From contig JAQGMD010000157.1 of assembly GCA_028292565.1 (NCBI GenBank), forward strand, positions 1 through 19,592: a DNA stretch of 19,592 bases. Reading direction: 5' to 3'. This DNA comes from Burkholderia sp. GTDB taxonomy: Bacteria; Pseudomonadota; Gammaproteobacteria; Burkholderiales; Burkholderiaceae. The notes beneath the pieces are model-generated. The model was not told the origin of the DNA and did no database searches. It was given only the letters and a program-made list of their open reading frames with translations. The translations under genes were made by a program, and so were the position numbers. This document shows, in pieces, positions 1-9,723 of this stretch (position 1 is its first letter; each line of letters begins with the position of its first letter).

Positions 1-161
1 TCGACTTCGTGGAATGGAAAAAGGCGTATGTGCTGAAGAAACACTGGCTCGCGCATACCAAACGGATTTGTCCCAGATGCGATATCCCGTTGACCAGGGG
101 GCATCTGGGAAGGACGAACCGTCGAAGTTTTTTCTGCGAACGCTGCCAGAAAAAGTATTAG
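1..161 (+). CDS. Fpg/Nei-family DNA glycosylase, C-terminal fragment (5' end outside window)
   Basis: Reading from base 3, an open frame of 53 codons runs to a TAG at 159-161 and has no start in the window, so this is the 3' end of a longer gene. The visible tail contains CPRC, then 20 residues, then CERCQ, with a GR..RRSFFC segment before the second pair. This is the zinc-finger pattern that closes formamidopyrimidine-DNA glycosylase / endonuclease VIII proteins, where the finger holds DNA for base excision of oxidised bases. The stretch before it (KKAYVLKKHWLAHTKR) resembles the Nei-like subfamily found in betaproteobacteria rather than classical MutM, but the N-terminal catalytic Pro cannot be seen. 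It converges on the methyltransferase gene, with only 3 bp between the two stops. The family call is fairly sure; the subfamily is inference. Confidence 0.75.
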   Translation, partial: DFVEWKKAYVLKKHWLAHTKRICPRCDIPLTRGHLGRTNRRSFFCERCQKKY

Positions 162-164
162 TCT

Positions 165-1382
165 TCAGGAAGTTTGCCGCGCCTCTTTCGGCTTCGCTTC
201 TTCACGCCGGTTGAAGCCTGCCACCATATCGAAGCGGAACAGGCGGCATTCGAGCGCGCCGTTAAAGAACGGTGTCTTGCGCGATTCCTTCAGGCGCATC
301 ATTTTCGGCAGCGTCAGGTCCGCGGTAAACAGGAAAGCCTGCCAGCCGGCGAAACGCTGCTTCAGGGTGGTGCCAAACGCGCTGAAGAATTGTGTTGCCA
401 GTTCATCCGTTTCCACCGTGCTGTCACCCCGTACGCCGATCCGCTCACCGTAAGGCGGATTGGTCAGGATGATCCCGGGCGTCTCGGTAGGCGCTTTGAC
501 TTCCTGCGCTTCGATCTGCTTCAGCGGCACTTCAAATGGAATGCCGGCCTGGGCCAGGTTGTGGCGCGTCATTGCGACCATATCGCCCGAGATGTCGCTG
601 CCGAAGATCGTCGGTACGGTCGGGATCGGATTCGGTTTGACGCTGCCCTTGATCGCCTGCCATTCGGAGGCGTTGAAGTCATGAAAATTTTCAAAGGCGA
701 AGCTGCGGCGCGCGCCCGGCGGAATCCCGGCAACCATTTGTGCCGCTTCGGCGAGGATGGTGCCGGAGCCGCACATCGGGTCGAACAGGGGCATGCCCGG
801 CTTCCATCCGGATACCCGCAACAAGCCCGCGGCGAGATTCTCGCGCAAAGGCGCGTCGCCGGTTTCGTCACGCCAGCCGCGCTTGAACAGCGCTTCACCC
901 GACGTATCGAGATAGACCGTGAAATTGCGCGCATCGAGGAAGCCGACAATGCGCATGTCCGGCGTTTTGGTGTTCACCGACGGACGCTTCGAGAACTGGT
1001 CGCGGAAACGGTCGCAGATCGCATCCTTGATCTTCAACGTGGCGAACTCCAGGCTGCGCAACGGTGACTTGACTGCGGTGACGTCGACGCGGATGGTGTG
1101 GTCCACGCTGAACCAGTCTTCCCACGGCTGCGCGAGGGCCAGGTCGTAGATGTCGTTTTCGTTGGTATATTTGCCGTGAGCCATGCGCATCAATACGCGG
1201 GATGCGATGCGGGAATGCAGGTTGATGCGATAGGCGTCGGTCAGCGCACCGGAAGCATGGACGCCACCCGGTACCTGATTGTGAACTTTCAGCGTCGCAC
1301 TCTGCTGCGCGATTTCGCCCAGCTCTTCGGCCAGAGCCGCTTCCATGCCGCGCGGGCAGGGACAAAAAAATGAATGTGCCAT
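165..1382 (-). CDS. rlmL: RlmL-type 23S rRNA (guanine-N2) methyltransferase, THUMP + UPF0020 class
   Basis: The product is 405 aa from the ATG at 1380-1382, which is preceded by AAAGGG about 7 bases upstream; the frame extends upstream only to a TTG and is unlikely to start there. An N-terminal ferredoxin-like/THUMP region (about residues 5-165) precedes a Rossmann methyltransferase domain with the SAM-binding loop FDPMCGSGTILAEAA and the catalytic NPPYGERIG motif, which is typical of exocyclic-amine N2-guanine methylation. The family acts on G2445 of 23S rRNA. In enteric bacteria RlmL is fused to RlmK in a protein of about 700 aa; here only the RlmL half is present, as is usual in betaproteobacteria. 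It is the last gene of the minus-strand run, 72 bp after the isomerase-family gene. The rRNA methyltransferase class is clear; the exact target base is inferred from homology. Confidence 0.85.
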   Translation of the reverse strand: MAHSFFCPCPRGMEAALAEELGEIAQQSATLKVHNQVPGGVHASGALTDAYRINLHSRIASRVLMRMAHGKYTNENDIYDLALAQPWEDWFSVDHTIRVDVTAVKSPLRSLEFATLKIKDAICDRFRDQFSKRPSVNTKTPDMRIVGFLDARNFTVYLDTSGEALFKRGWRDETGDAPLRENLAAGLLRVSGWKPGMPLFDPMCGSGTILAEAAQMVAGIPPGARRSFAFENFHDFNASEWQAIKGSVKPNPIPTVPTIFGSDISGDMVAMTRHNLAQAGIPFEVPLKQIEAQEVKAPTETPGIILTNPPYGERIGVRGDSTVETDELATQFFSAFGTTLKQRFAGWQAFLFTADLTLPKMMRLKESRKTPFFNGALECRLFRFDMVAGFNRREEAKPKEARQTS

Positions 1383-1415
1383 GGGGAACCCTTTATCCGT
1401 GAAAAAACTTTTCCG

Positions 1416-1442
1416 GAACAAAGACCACTGGGGCCTTTGTTC
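1416..1442 (-). repeat. 8-bp inverted repeat between isomerase and rlmL genes
   Basis: GAACAAAG at 1416-1423 pairs perfectly with CTTTGTTC at 1435-1442 around an 11-base loop. On the minus-strand RNA this hairpin follows the isomerase stop by 12 bases and sits about 33 bases before the rlmL start. A run of six U occurs about 9 bases after the stem, too far away for a textbook intrinsic terminator. It could be a weak terminator or processing site between the two genes. Confidence 0.4.
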
Positions 1443-1454
1443 GATATTCAATAG

Positions 1455-2057
1455 CTATTTTGCAAACGCCCGCTCGACAAAATCGAGCCTGTCCTGGCCC
1501 CAGTAACCTTCGCCGTCGATGACATACCACGGCGCGCCGAACACATTCGCGGCGATCGCTTCTTCGGTAAAGCGGTCATACTCGCTTTGCACGCTGGCAG
1601 TCTCCGATGATTTGAGCAGCGCCTTGCCGTCATAACCGAGTTGGATTGCGATGGCGGCCAGAGTATCCTCATCGGCGATATTTTTTTCTTCCGCCCACAC
1701 CGCGCGCATCACCGCGCCGGAGATGTCCATAGCCGCATCAGTGCCATGCGCGAGGTTGGTCGCGATAATGAGCTTGGAGGCCGAATCGGCCGGCACCGGG
1801 AAGTGTTGCGGATGCAGGTTGAGCGGAATATTCTGGAACTCGCTCCAGCGCTTCAACTCGAGCAGCCGATAGGCCTGCCGTTGCGGCGCGCGCTTTGCCA
1901 GCGGAACACCGCCCGATACGCTCATGACTTTTCCGAAGTCGCATGGCTTGACCAACACCTGCACGTCATATTGCTTCACCATGCGCTTGAAACGCTCATG
2001 GCCCATATAAGCGTAGGGAGATGGCGGAGAGAAATAGTATTCACATGTTTTAGACAT
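1455..2057 (-). CDS. 2-hydroxychromene-2-carboxylate isomerase family (DsbA/GST-kappa fold)
   Basis: The product is 200 aa with an excellent ribosome binding site (AGGAG, 6 bases before ATG). The N-terminus carries YYFSPPSPYAYMG, the SPYAY-type motif that holds glutathione and the catalytic Ser in HCCA isomerases. The C-terminus has NVFGAPWYVIDGEGYWGQDRLDFVE, the conserved cis-Pro and GQDR block of this thioredoxin-like family. There is no CxxC motif, so it is not a disulfide oxidoreductase. Characterised members catalyse glutathione-dependent isomerisation in naphthalene breakdown, but many betaproteobacteria carry a copy with no aromatic-degradation genes around it. That is the case here, so the substrate is unknown. 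It follows hemJ by 20 bp and is probably cotranscribed with it. Confidence 0.85.
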   Translation of the reverse strand: MSKTCEYYFSPPSPYAYMGHERFKRMVKQYDVQVLVKPCDFGKVMSVSGGVPLAKRAPQRQAYRLLELKRWSEFQNIPLNLHPQHFPVPADSASKLIIATNLAHGTDAAMDISGAVMRAVWAEEKNIADEDTLAAIAIQLGYDGKALLKSSETASVQSEYDRFTEEAIAANVFGAPWYVIDGEGYWGQDRLDFVERAFAK

Positions 2058-2077
2058 CGGCGTCTCCTGTTATGGTT

Positions 2078-2500
2078 TTAAAAGGGCTTAACAACGACCA
2101 GCACAACGATGGCGAACAAAAGGATGACCGGGACCTCGTTGAACCAGCGGTACCAGGTATGGCTGCGAGTGTTGCGGCCGTTCTCGAATTTTTTCAGCAG
2201 CGAACCGCTTGCATGGTGATAACCGATCACCAGGATGACCAGCGCGAGCTTCGCATGCAGCCAGCCGTTGCCCGGCCCCGTGCCGATACCGTAGCCGAGC
2301 CACAGCCATACGCCAAACAGCACTGCCGGTATCGACAGCATGGTCGTGAAGCGGTAAAGCCGGCGCGCCATCAGCAGCAGGCGGGTGGTGGCAGTCGGAT
2401 CGGTCTCCTGCGCGAGATTGACGAAAATGCGCGGTAGGTAGAACAGACCGGCGAACCATGAAATAACGAAGACGAGGTGGAGCGATTTAATCCAGAGCAT
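2078..2500 (-). CDS. hemJ: HemJ-type protoporphyrinogen IX oxidase (UPF0093/CopD-like membrane protein)
   Basis: This is a 140-aa integral membrane protein with about four hydrophobic helices (roughly residues 5-27, 50-70, 80-98 and 121-138). It shows the family hallmarks: a His in the first helix (H8), the stretch WFAGLFYLPRIFV, WLHAKLAL with Lys84, and RWFNEVPVILL near the end. HemJ oxidises protoporphyrinogen IX to protoporphyrin IX, the penultimate step of heme synthesis, and uses heme as cofactor in the inner membrane. The start codon lies 1 bp after the proA stop, so the two are almost certainly cotranscribed and translationally coupled. Ferrochelatase (hemH), the next enzyme in the pathway, is also in this window but on the other strand. 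Some related annotations say only CopD family protein; the length and motifs favour HemJ. Confidence 0.8.
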   Translation of the reverse strand: MLWIKSLHLVFVISWFAGLFYLPRIFVNLAQETDPTATTRLLLMARRLYRFTTMLSIPAVLFGVWLWLGYGIGTGPGNGWLHAKLALVILVIGYHHASGSLLKKFENGRNTRSHTWYRWFNEVPVILLFAIVVLVVVKPF

Positions 2501-2501
2501 A

Positions 2502-3767
2502 CTATTCCCGGACTTCGCCGTGTCCGAACACCACGTATTTCATCGAGGTCAAACCGTCCAGGCCGACCGGACCGCGCGCGTGCAATTTGTCGTTCGAAAT
2601 GCCGATTTCCGCGCCCAGCCCGTATTCAAAGCCGTCCGCGAAACGGGTGGAGGCGTTGACCATCACGGATGCCGAATCCACTTCGCGCAGGAAGCGCATC
2701 GCGCGGCTGTAATCCTCGGTGACGATGGCGTCGGTATGTTGCGACGACCAGGTATTGATGTGATCGATCGCCTCACTGACGTCGTCGACGATTTTGACGG
2801 CGAGGATGGCGGCCAGGTATTCAGTGCGCCAGTCTTCCTCGGTGGCCGCCGTCAGATGCGGATAGCCGGCGAGTATTTTGCGGGACTCTTCATCGCCGCG
2901 CAGTTCGACCTGCTTCGTGCCATACAGCTCGGCGAGCTTCGGCAACACCTGCGGCGCAATCCCGCGCGCAACCAGCAGCGTTTCCATCGTGTTGCAAGTG
3001 CCGTAGCGGTGGCACTTCGCATTGAATGCAATCTTGAGCGCTTTCTCGATATCGGCCTTGTCGTCGATGTAGACATGGCAGATGCCGTCGAGGTGCTTGA
3101 TCATCGGTACTTTCGATTCCTTGATCAGGCGCTCGATCAGGCCCTTGCCGCCGCGTGGGACGATCACGTCGACATATTGCGGCATGGTGATCAGTTCGCC
3201 GACTGCGGCGCGATCGGTGGTCTCGACGACCTGCACCGCATCCTCCGGCAATCCTGCGCCCGCCAGTCCTTCTTTCACCAGTTTGGCCAACGCCTGGTTG
3301 CAGTGGATCGCTTCGGAACCGCCGCGCAGGATGGTCGCATTGCCGCTCTTGATGCAGAGGCCGGCCGCGTCCACCGTCACGTTGGGACGCGCTTCGTAGA
3401 TGATGCCGATGACACCGAGCGGCACACGCATCTGCCCAACCTGGATGCCGGTTGGACGGTATTTCATGTTCGAGACCTCACCGATCGGATCGGGCAGGGA
3501 GACGATTTGCTCGAGGCCTTCGGCCATCGTTGCGATCGCTTTATCCGACAAGGTCAGGCGATCGAGCATCGCCGGCTCCATACCGTTGGCGCGCGCCGCT
3601 TCCAGGTCTTTCTGGTTGGCGGCCCGCAGCGCGTCAGCATCACGGCGAATTGCCGTTGCGATCAACGACAACGCCTGATTTTTGGCGCGGGTATCGGCCT
3701 TGGCCATAGCGCGCGATGCTTTGCGAGCCCGTTGACCGACTTCGTTCATGTAATTCTTGATGTCCAT
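2502..3767 (-). CDS. proA: Glutamate-5-semialdehyde dehydrogenase (gamma-glutamyl phosphate reductase)
   Basis: The product is 421 aa, full length for ProA. It reduces gamma-glutamyl phosphate with NADPH to glutamate-5-semialdehyde in proline biosynthesis, in the cytoplasm. Diagnostic parts are [16 protein letters not shown] (about 116-131), [13 protein letters not shown] (141-153), [11 protein letters not shown], the catalytic-Cys block [13 protein letters not shown] with Cys258, and the C-terminal [14 protein letters not shown] segment (here [10 protein letters not shown]). A second cysteine (C252) lies six residues before the catalytic one. No proB is visible nearby. The ATG has no clear Shine-Dalgarno sequence: a short direct repeat lies directly upstream, and beyond it the REP-like pair that separates proA from holA. 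It is tightly coupled to hemJ downstream. Confidence 0.97.
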   Translation of the reverse strand: MDIKNYMNEVGQRARKASRAMAKADTRAKNQALSLIATAIRRDADALRAANQKDLEAARANGMEPAMLDRLTLSDKAIATMAEGLEQIVSLPDPIGEVSNMKYRPTGIQVGQMRVPLGVIGIIYEARPNVTVDAAGLCIKSGNATILRGGSEAIHCNQALAKLVKEGLAGAGLPEDAVQVVETTDRAAVGELITMPQYVDVIVPRGGKGLIERLIKESKVPMIKHLDGICHVYIDDKADIEKALKIAFNAKCHRYGTCNTMETLLVARGIAPQVLPKLAELYGTKQVELRGDEESRKILAGYPHLTAATEEDWRTEYLAAILAVKIVDDVSEAIDHINTWSSQHTDAIVTEDYSRAMRFLREVDSASVMVNASTRFADGFEYGLGAEIGISNDKLHARGPVGLDGLTSMKYVVFGHGEVRE

Positions 3768-3768
3768 A

Positions 3769-3793
3769 TCAGGTATCAGAGGTCAGGTATCAG
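3769..3793. repeat. 11-bp direct repeat upstream of proA
   Basis: TCAGGTATCAG occurs at 3769-3779 and again at 3783-3793, a 14-bp period with AGG between the copies. It occupies the position where the proA ribosome binding site would be expected and abuts the REP-like element, so it may be a small slippage duplication. Confidence 0.7.
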
Positions 3794-3796
3794 TGT

Positions 3797-3898
3797 GTAG
3801 GGCGGGTCGTGACCCGCCGTATGTTTTCTGTAGGTGTCACTTGTACAAAAGGCGGACGTGGGCCGGCAGAACATCCGGCGGGTCGCGACCCGCCCTAC
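3797..3898. repeat. REP-like palindromes in inverted pair (BIME-like)
   Basis: Two GC-rich palindromes face each other. GGCGGGTC-GT-GACCCGCC lies at 3801-3818 with GTAG before it; the perfect 18-bp palindrome GGCGGGTCGCGACCCGCC lies at 3877-3894 with CTAC after it. The second unit, read in reverse complement, matches the first for about 30 bases beyond the stem, so the whole 102-bp element is itself a dyad. A TTGTACAA palindrome (3841-3848) sits almost at its centre. GTAGGGCGGGT...ACCCGCCCTAC elements recur in intergenic DNA of many proteobacteria and are associated with REP-type repeats. It lies between the holA stop and proA, where the RNA hairpins could damp read-through or stabilise upstream mRNA. 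Confidence 0.8.
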
Positions 3899-3901
3899 GA
3901 G

Positions 3902-4918
3902 TTAGCCCCGTGCTACCTTCAGCCCCAGCTGCAGCATCGCGTCCCACGCATCCCCTGCAAACGCCTTCGCGCGCAAACCTTTGACCATCTTATCGATTTG
4001 CGCAGCCTCTTGCAGCGCGGTTTCCAGCGTCGATAGTTTCAGCCTGCGCAGCGCCGGTTCCATCATGCGTTCACGCGGACCCCAGATGCGGCATTCCTTC
4101 AACAGCATGCCGAGTGGGCGGCCTTGCGCCACACCGGATTTCAGCTTCAGCAGGGTGCGTATTTCCTCGGCCATCGCCCATAGCACCAGCGGCAATGCCT
4201 CGCCTTCGCCCTTCAGTCCTTCCAGCATGCGCACCAGGCGCGCAGCGTCGCCCCCGAGCATGGCTTCATTTAGTTTAAACACGTCGTAACGCGCGACGTT
4301 GAGCACCGCATCGTGGATCTGTTCAAAACTCAGCTTGCCCTCGGGATGCAACAGCGCGAGCTTCTGGATCTCCTGATGCGCGGCCAACAAATTGCCCTCG
4401 ACGCGGTCGGCAATGAAATCGATGCTTTGCTTGTCGGCGCTCTGGCGCTGTGCGGCAAGGCGTGTACCTATCCACGCCGGCAACTGCGCCCGTTCCACGA
4501 GCGGAATATCGATATACACGCTGGCCTGCTGCAAAGCCGATACCCAGACGCTCTTCTGTGCCTGCCAGTCCAGCTTGGGCAGCGTGATCAGCGTCACGTT
4601 GTCCGGGCTTAATGACTTCGCATATTCCTGCAGCGCCTGTCCGCCATCCTTGCCGGGTTTGCCGGTCGGGATGCGAAGCTCGATTAGTTTGCGGTCGCCG
4701 AACAGCGATTGCGACTGGTTTGCCGCCAACAGCTGGCCCCACTTGAAGCTGCGCTCCACCACCAGCACTTCGCGCTCCGTCAGGCCTTGCGAGCGCGCTG
4801 TCTTGCGGATCCTGTCGGCCGCTTCCAGCGCGAGCAGATGCTCGTCGCTGGTAATGACATAGAGCGGCGACAGGGGTTTCGCCAGGTGTGCGTCAAGCGC
4901 GTCGTGCCGCAATTGCAT
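3902..4918 (-). CDS. holA: DNA polymerase III delta subunit
   Basis: The product is 338 aa, the usual length. The N-terminal segment SPLYVITSDEHLLALEAADRIRK matches the start of the delta-subunit ATPase-like fold, and the remainder shows the expected domain pattern (for example QKLALLHPEGKLSFEQIHDAVLNVARYDVFKLNEAML around the domain II/III junction). Delta is the wrench that opens the beta sliding clamp in the clamp loader during replication. The gene begins 12 bp after the lptE stop, in the widely conserved leuS-lptE-holA order, and is probably cotranscribed with them. The ribosome binding site is weak. The REP-like pair begins three bases after its stop. Confidence 0.93.
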   Translation of the reverse strand: MQLRHDALDAHLAKPLSPLYVITSDEHLLALEAADRIRKTARSQGLTEREVLVVERSFKWGQLLAANQSQSLFGDRKLIELRIPTGKPGKDGGQALQEYAKSLSPDNVTLITLPKLDWQAQKSVWVSALQQASVYIDIPLVERAQLPAWIGTRLAAQRQSADKQSIDFIADRVEGNLLAAHQEIQKLALLHPEGKLSFEQIHDAVLNVARYDVFKLNEAMLGGDAARLVRMLEGLKGEGEALPLVLWAMAEEIRTLLKLKSGVAQGRPLGMLLKECRIWGPRERMMEPALRRLKLSTLETALQEAAQIDKMVKGLRAKAFAGDAWDAMLQLGLKVARG

Positions 4919-4930
4919 CGGGTACTTTCT

Positions 4931-5434
4931 TCAAGCCGTCCGCAGCGCGGAAAGCCGCCGCAAGATCTGCTGAACCAGGTCGCTTTGCATGTCGCGATAA
5001 AGCATCTCTTCTTCTTTTTCCTTCGCCAGGGCTTGCGATTCGTTGAACGTGATGTCGCGCTTGAGCGTGATTTCGGTCGGCGGCATCAGTTCCTTTTCCT
5101 GGCCGGATTTCACGCGAAAGCGAAGTCTGTAGAGCAGCGTATATTCCCGCGGGCGGCCCTGGGTATTCAAAGTCAGGATCGACTTTTCCCGCGATTCGGC
5201 AAGCAGTTCCAGCACAGCCTCTGCGGTCTTCGGGTCCGTCACCACAGAGGTGTCACCGCTGGCCCGGATGTATCGCTTGAGTTCAGCGCCAACCGGCGAG
5301 TTCTCCGGGAAGCCGACATAAACAGTCTTGAAAGGCAGCGCGTTCTGGCCGCTTGAACCGCGCAGTTGAAAGCCGCACGCGGATAGCGCCACGGCTGTTG
5401 CGAGTGTGATTGCGTAGAGAGCGCTGCGCTTCAT
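4931..5434 (-). CDS. lptE: LPS-assembly lipoprotein LptE
   Basis: The product is 167 aa from the ATG at 5432-5434. An ATG two codons upstream (5440) is in frame, but AAAGG directly abuts it; the same AAAGG is ideally placed, 6 bases away, for the second ATG, so I prefer the shorter form. The N-terminus MKRSALYAITLATAVALSAC is a lipoprotein signal peptide with lipobox LSAC, so the mature chain starts with Cys20 followed by GFQLRG, the classical LptE beginning. LptE plugs the LptD barrel in the outer membrane and helps deliver lipopolysaccharide to the cell surface. It lies 17-23 bp after leuS and 12 bp before holA, the conserved proteobacterial context. The family assignment is secure. Confidence 0.93.
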   Translation of the reverse strand: MKRSALYAITLATAVALSACGFQLRGSSGQNALPFKTVYVGFPENSPVGAELKRYIRASGDTSVVTDPKTAEAVLELLAESREKSILTLNTQGRPREYTLLYRLRFRVKSGQEKELMPPTEITLKRDITFNESQALAKEKEEEMLYRDMQSDLVQQILRRLSALRTA

Positions 5435-5457
5435 GGACATCCTTTATATCGATCGCG

Positions 5458-8193
<2,736 letters not shown>

Positions 8194-8245
8194 GCTATTC
8201 AACTATTGCGGCGCTGGCGGACTATCGACGGTTGCGCCGTCTGAA

Positions 8246-8572
8246 TCAGTGTAAAACCAGGCTCAGGGGCGGTTCTTCGCCGTTCTCGATATAGAGCTGG
8301 TTGACTATCGAAGTGTATTCTTTCAACGCCCCGAGGATCTCCGGCGCCAGTCTGCGCAGGACGTCGGAATGCAGCACCTCGATTTCCAGCGATTCGTCGG
8401 GCCCGAGCTTGAATTTCGTCAACCCCTCGTCCTCGCGCAGGGAAGCGAGGGAATCGATCCAGGCGTCGATATTGCGACCGTAGAAATCCGGAAAGCCGAA
8501 GACCGCCTGCGATTCGCTGTGGAACGCATCCCAGGTAGTGATTTTTTCGCCATCGATTCGGACGGTAGCCAT
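8246..8572 (-). CDS. Barstar-family protein (barnase-inhibitor fold)
   Basis: The product is 108 aa. The N-terminal half matches the barstar signature: a short beta strand with IDGEKITTWDAFHSESQAVFG, then FPDFYGRNIDAWIDSLASL, where the YGRNxDA helix carries the ribonuclease-binding face in true barstar. The rest is an acidic alpha/beta tail. Barstar inhibits secreted barnase-type guanyl ribonucleases by covering their active site. No ribonuclease gene is adjacent in this window, so the partner is unknown and may be encoded elsewhere or absent. It begins 4 bp after the exbD stop, so it is probably translated from the tonB-exbB-exbD message; no separate ribosome binding site is evident. The family call is strong; a function as a ribonuclease inhibitor is inference. 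Confidence 0.85.
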   Translation of the reverse strand: MATVRIDGEKITTWDAFHSESQAVFGFPDFYGRNIDAWIDSLASLREDEGLTKFKLGPDESLEIEVLHSDVLRRLAPEILGALKEYTSIVNQLYIENGEEPPLSLVLH

Positions 8573-8576
8573 GGCT

Positions 8577-9008
8577 TTACTGTGTCTTCTGCGCTTCTTT
8601 CGAGTCGGTGACGAAGCCTATCTTAGTGAGGCCGTTGGTCTGCGCCGCCGACATCACCTGGGCAATGACCTCATAGCGGGTCGATTTATCCGCGCGCAGC
8701 TGCAGATCCGGCTGTGGCTTCTGCTGCGCGGCAACGCCCATCTTCGCGCCCAGGTCCTTTTGCTCGATCCGATCGTTATTCCAGAAAATGGCGCCTTCCG
8801 CATTGATCGACAGCGAGATCGTCTCAGGTTTTTCCGGAGCGGCTGTGGATTGCGCAGTGGGCAAATCGAGCTTGATTGCATGAGTGAATAGCGGCGCCGT
8901 GATGATGAAAATCACCAGCAGCACCAGCATAACGTCCACCATCGGCGTGACGTTGATGTCCGCCATCGGTGCCTGGTTCTTGTTGTCGTTGAAACCGCCG
9001 AATGCCAT
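8577..9008 (-). CDS. exbD: ExbD-type biopolymer transport protein
   Basis: The product is 143 aa. It has a short cytoplasmic N-terminus, then one membrane segment (about 23-43) beginning ADINVTPMVDVMLVLLVIF with the essential Asp25, and a periplasmic domain after it, the standard ExbD/TolR architecture. ExbD works with ExbB as the inner-membrane motor that uses the proton gradient to energise TonB. A ribosome binding site GGAG lies 7 bases before the ATG. It lies 18 bp after exbB. TolR is the close alternative, but the adjacency to tonB and exbB favours ExbD. Confidence 0.9.
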   Translation of the reverse strand: MAFGGFNDNKNQAPMADINVTPMVDVMLVLLVIFIITAPLFTHAIKLDLPTAQSTAAPEKPETISLSINAEGAIFWNNDRIEQKDLGAKMGVAAQQKPQPDLQLRADKSTRYEVIAQVMSAAQTNGLTKIGFVTDSKEAQKTQ

Positions 9009-9026
9009 GTGCTTGCTCCGCCTGTG

Positions 9027-9704
9027 TTATTTGCCGACCCGGGCGCCGGTGGTCAGATACGCATGCAGGTCATGCGCAAATGCATCCAGTTCAGCCAGGG
9101 TCACCCGATTAACCCGGGTGAATGCGTTGTAGGCGAGGACCGCCGGAATTGCCACCACCAGGCCGAGCGCGGTCATGATCAGCGCTTCGCCGACCGGGCC
9201 CGCCACCTTGTCGATCTGCACGGTGCCCGATGTCGATACGGCAACCAGCGCATGGTAAATGCCCCAGACAGTGCCGAACAAGCCGACAAACGGCGCGGTC
9301 GAGCCGACCGATGCGAGCAGCGTCAGGCCGCTTTCCAGTCGCGACGAAACGCGGTTGATCTCCTGCCGCAAAGTTCGCGTGATCAGTTCGCCCGGATCGG
9401 TAGTCGCATTCAGCGAACCCGCTTGGGATGTCAGGTTGGCCGCTTCCGCGCTTTGCGTCGCCAGCGGCGTATAAACGTTTTCAGTGTCGGCGGTTTTGAC
9501 CACCGCGATGGCGTCGGTCAGCGTTGGCGCTTTCCAGAAGTGTTCCAGTGCGCCGGCGCTTCTGCGGATGCGCCAGGAACTCCAGGCCTTGGAAAAAATG
9601 TAATACCAACTGACTACCGACATCAGCAGCAATGCATAGGCGACGGCATGCGAGACCGCATCGCCCTGTGCCCAGTAATGGGCGAATCCGAGAGTCTGGT
9701 TCAT
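9027..9704 (-). CDS. exbB: ExbB-type proton-channel protein (TolQ/ExbB/MotA family)
   Basis: The product is 225 aa from the ATG at 9704 (MNQTLGFAHYWAQGD); the frame continues upstream into tonB, so the longer version is rejected. It has three membrane segments, near residues 12-35 (YALLLMSVVSWYYIF), about 113-135 and about 157-180. The hallmark MotA/TolQ/ExbB block LTLLASVGSTAPFVGLFGTVWGIYHAL is followed by VAGPVGEALIMTALGLVVAIPAVLAYN. It forms the pentameric proton channel that drives TonB. The gene starts 19 bp after tonB and precedes exbD by 18 bp. Confidence 0.92.
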   Translation of the reverse strand: MNQTLGFAHYWAQGDAVSHAVAYALLLMSVVSWYYIFSKAWSSWRIRRSAGALEHFWKAPTLTDAIAVVKTADTENVYTPLATQSAEAANLTSQAGSLNATTDPGELITRTLRQEINRVSSRLESGLTLLASVGSTAPFVGLFGTVWGIYHALVAVSTSGTVQIDKVAGPVGEALIMTALGLVVAIPAVLAYNAFTRVNRVTLAELDAFAHDLHAYLTTGARVGK

Positions 9705-9723
9705 GGTGTACGACAGAAATGAA

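Noticed and set aside
2520..3800. A 426-codon open frame on the plus strand opposite proA
   Set aside because: It is the mirror frame of a secure proA gene in GC-rich DNA, its translation shows no family motifs, and it ends in the repeat region.
8227..8241. GACGG/CCGTC hairpin just after the barstar-like gene as terminator
   Set aside because: The stem is only 5 bp with no U-run on the minus-strand RNA.
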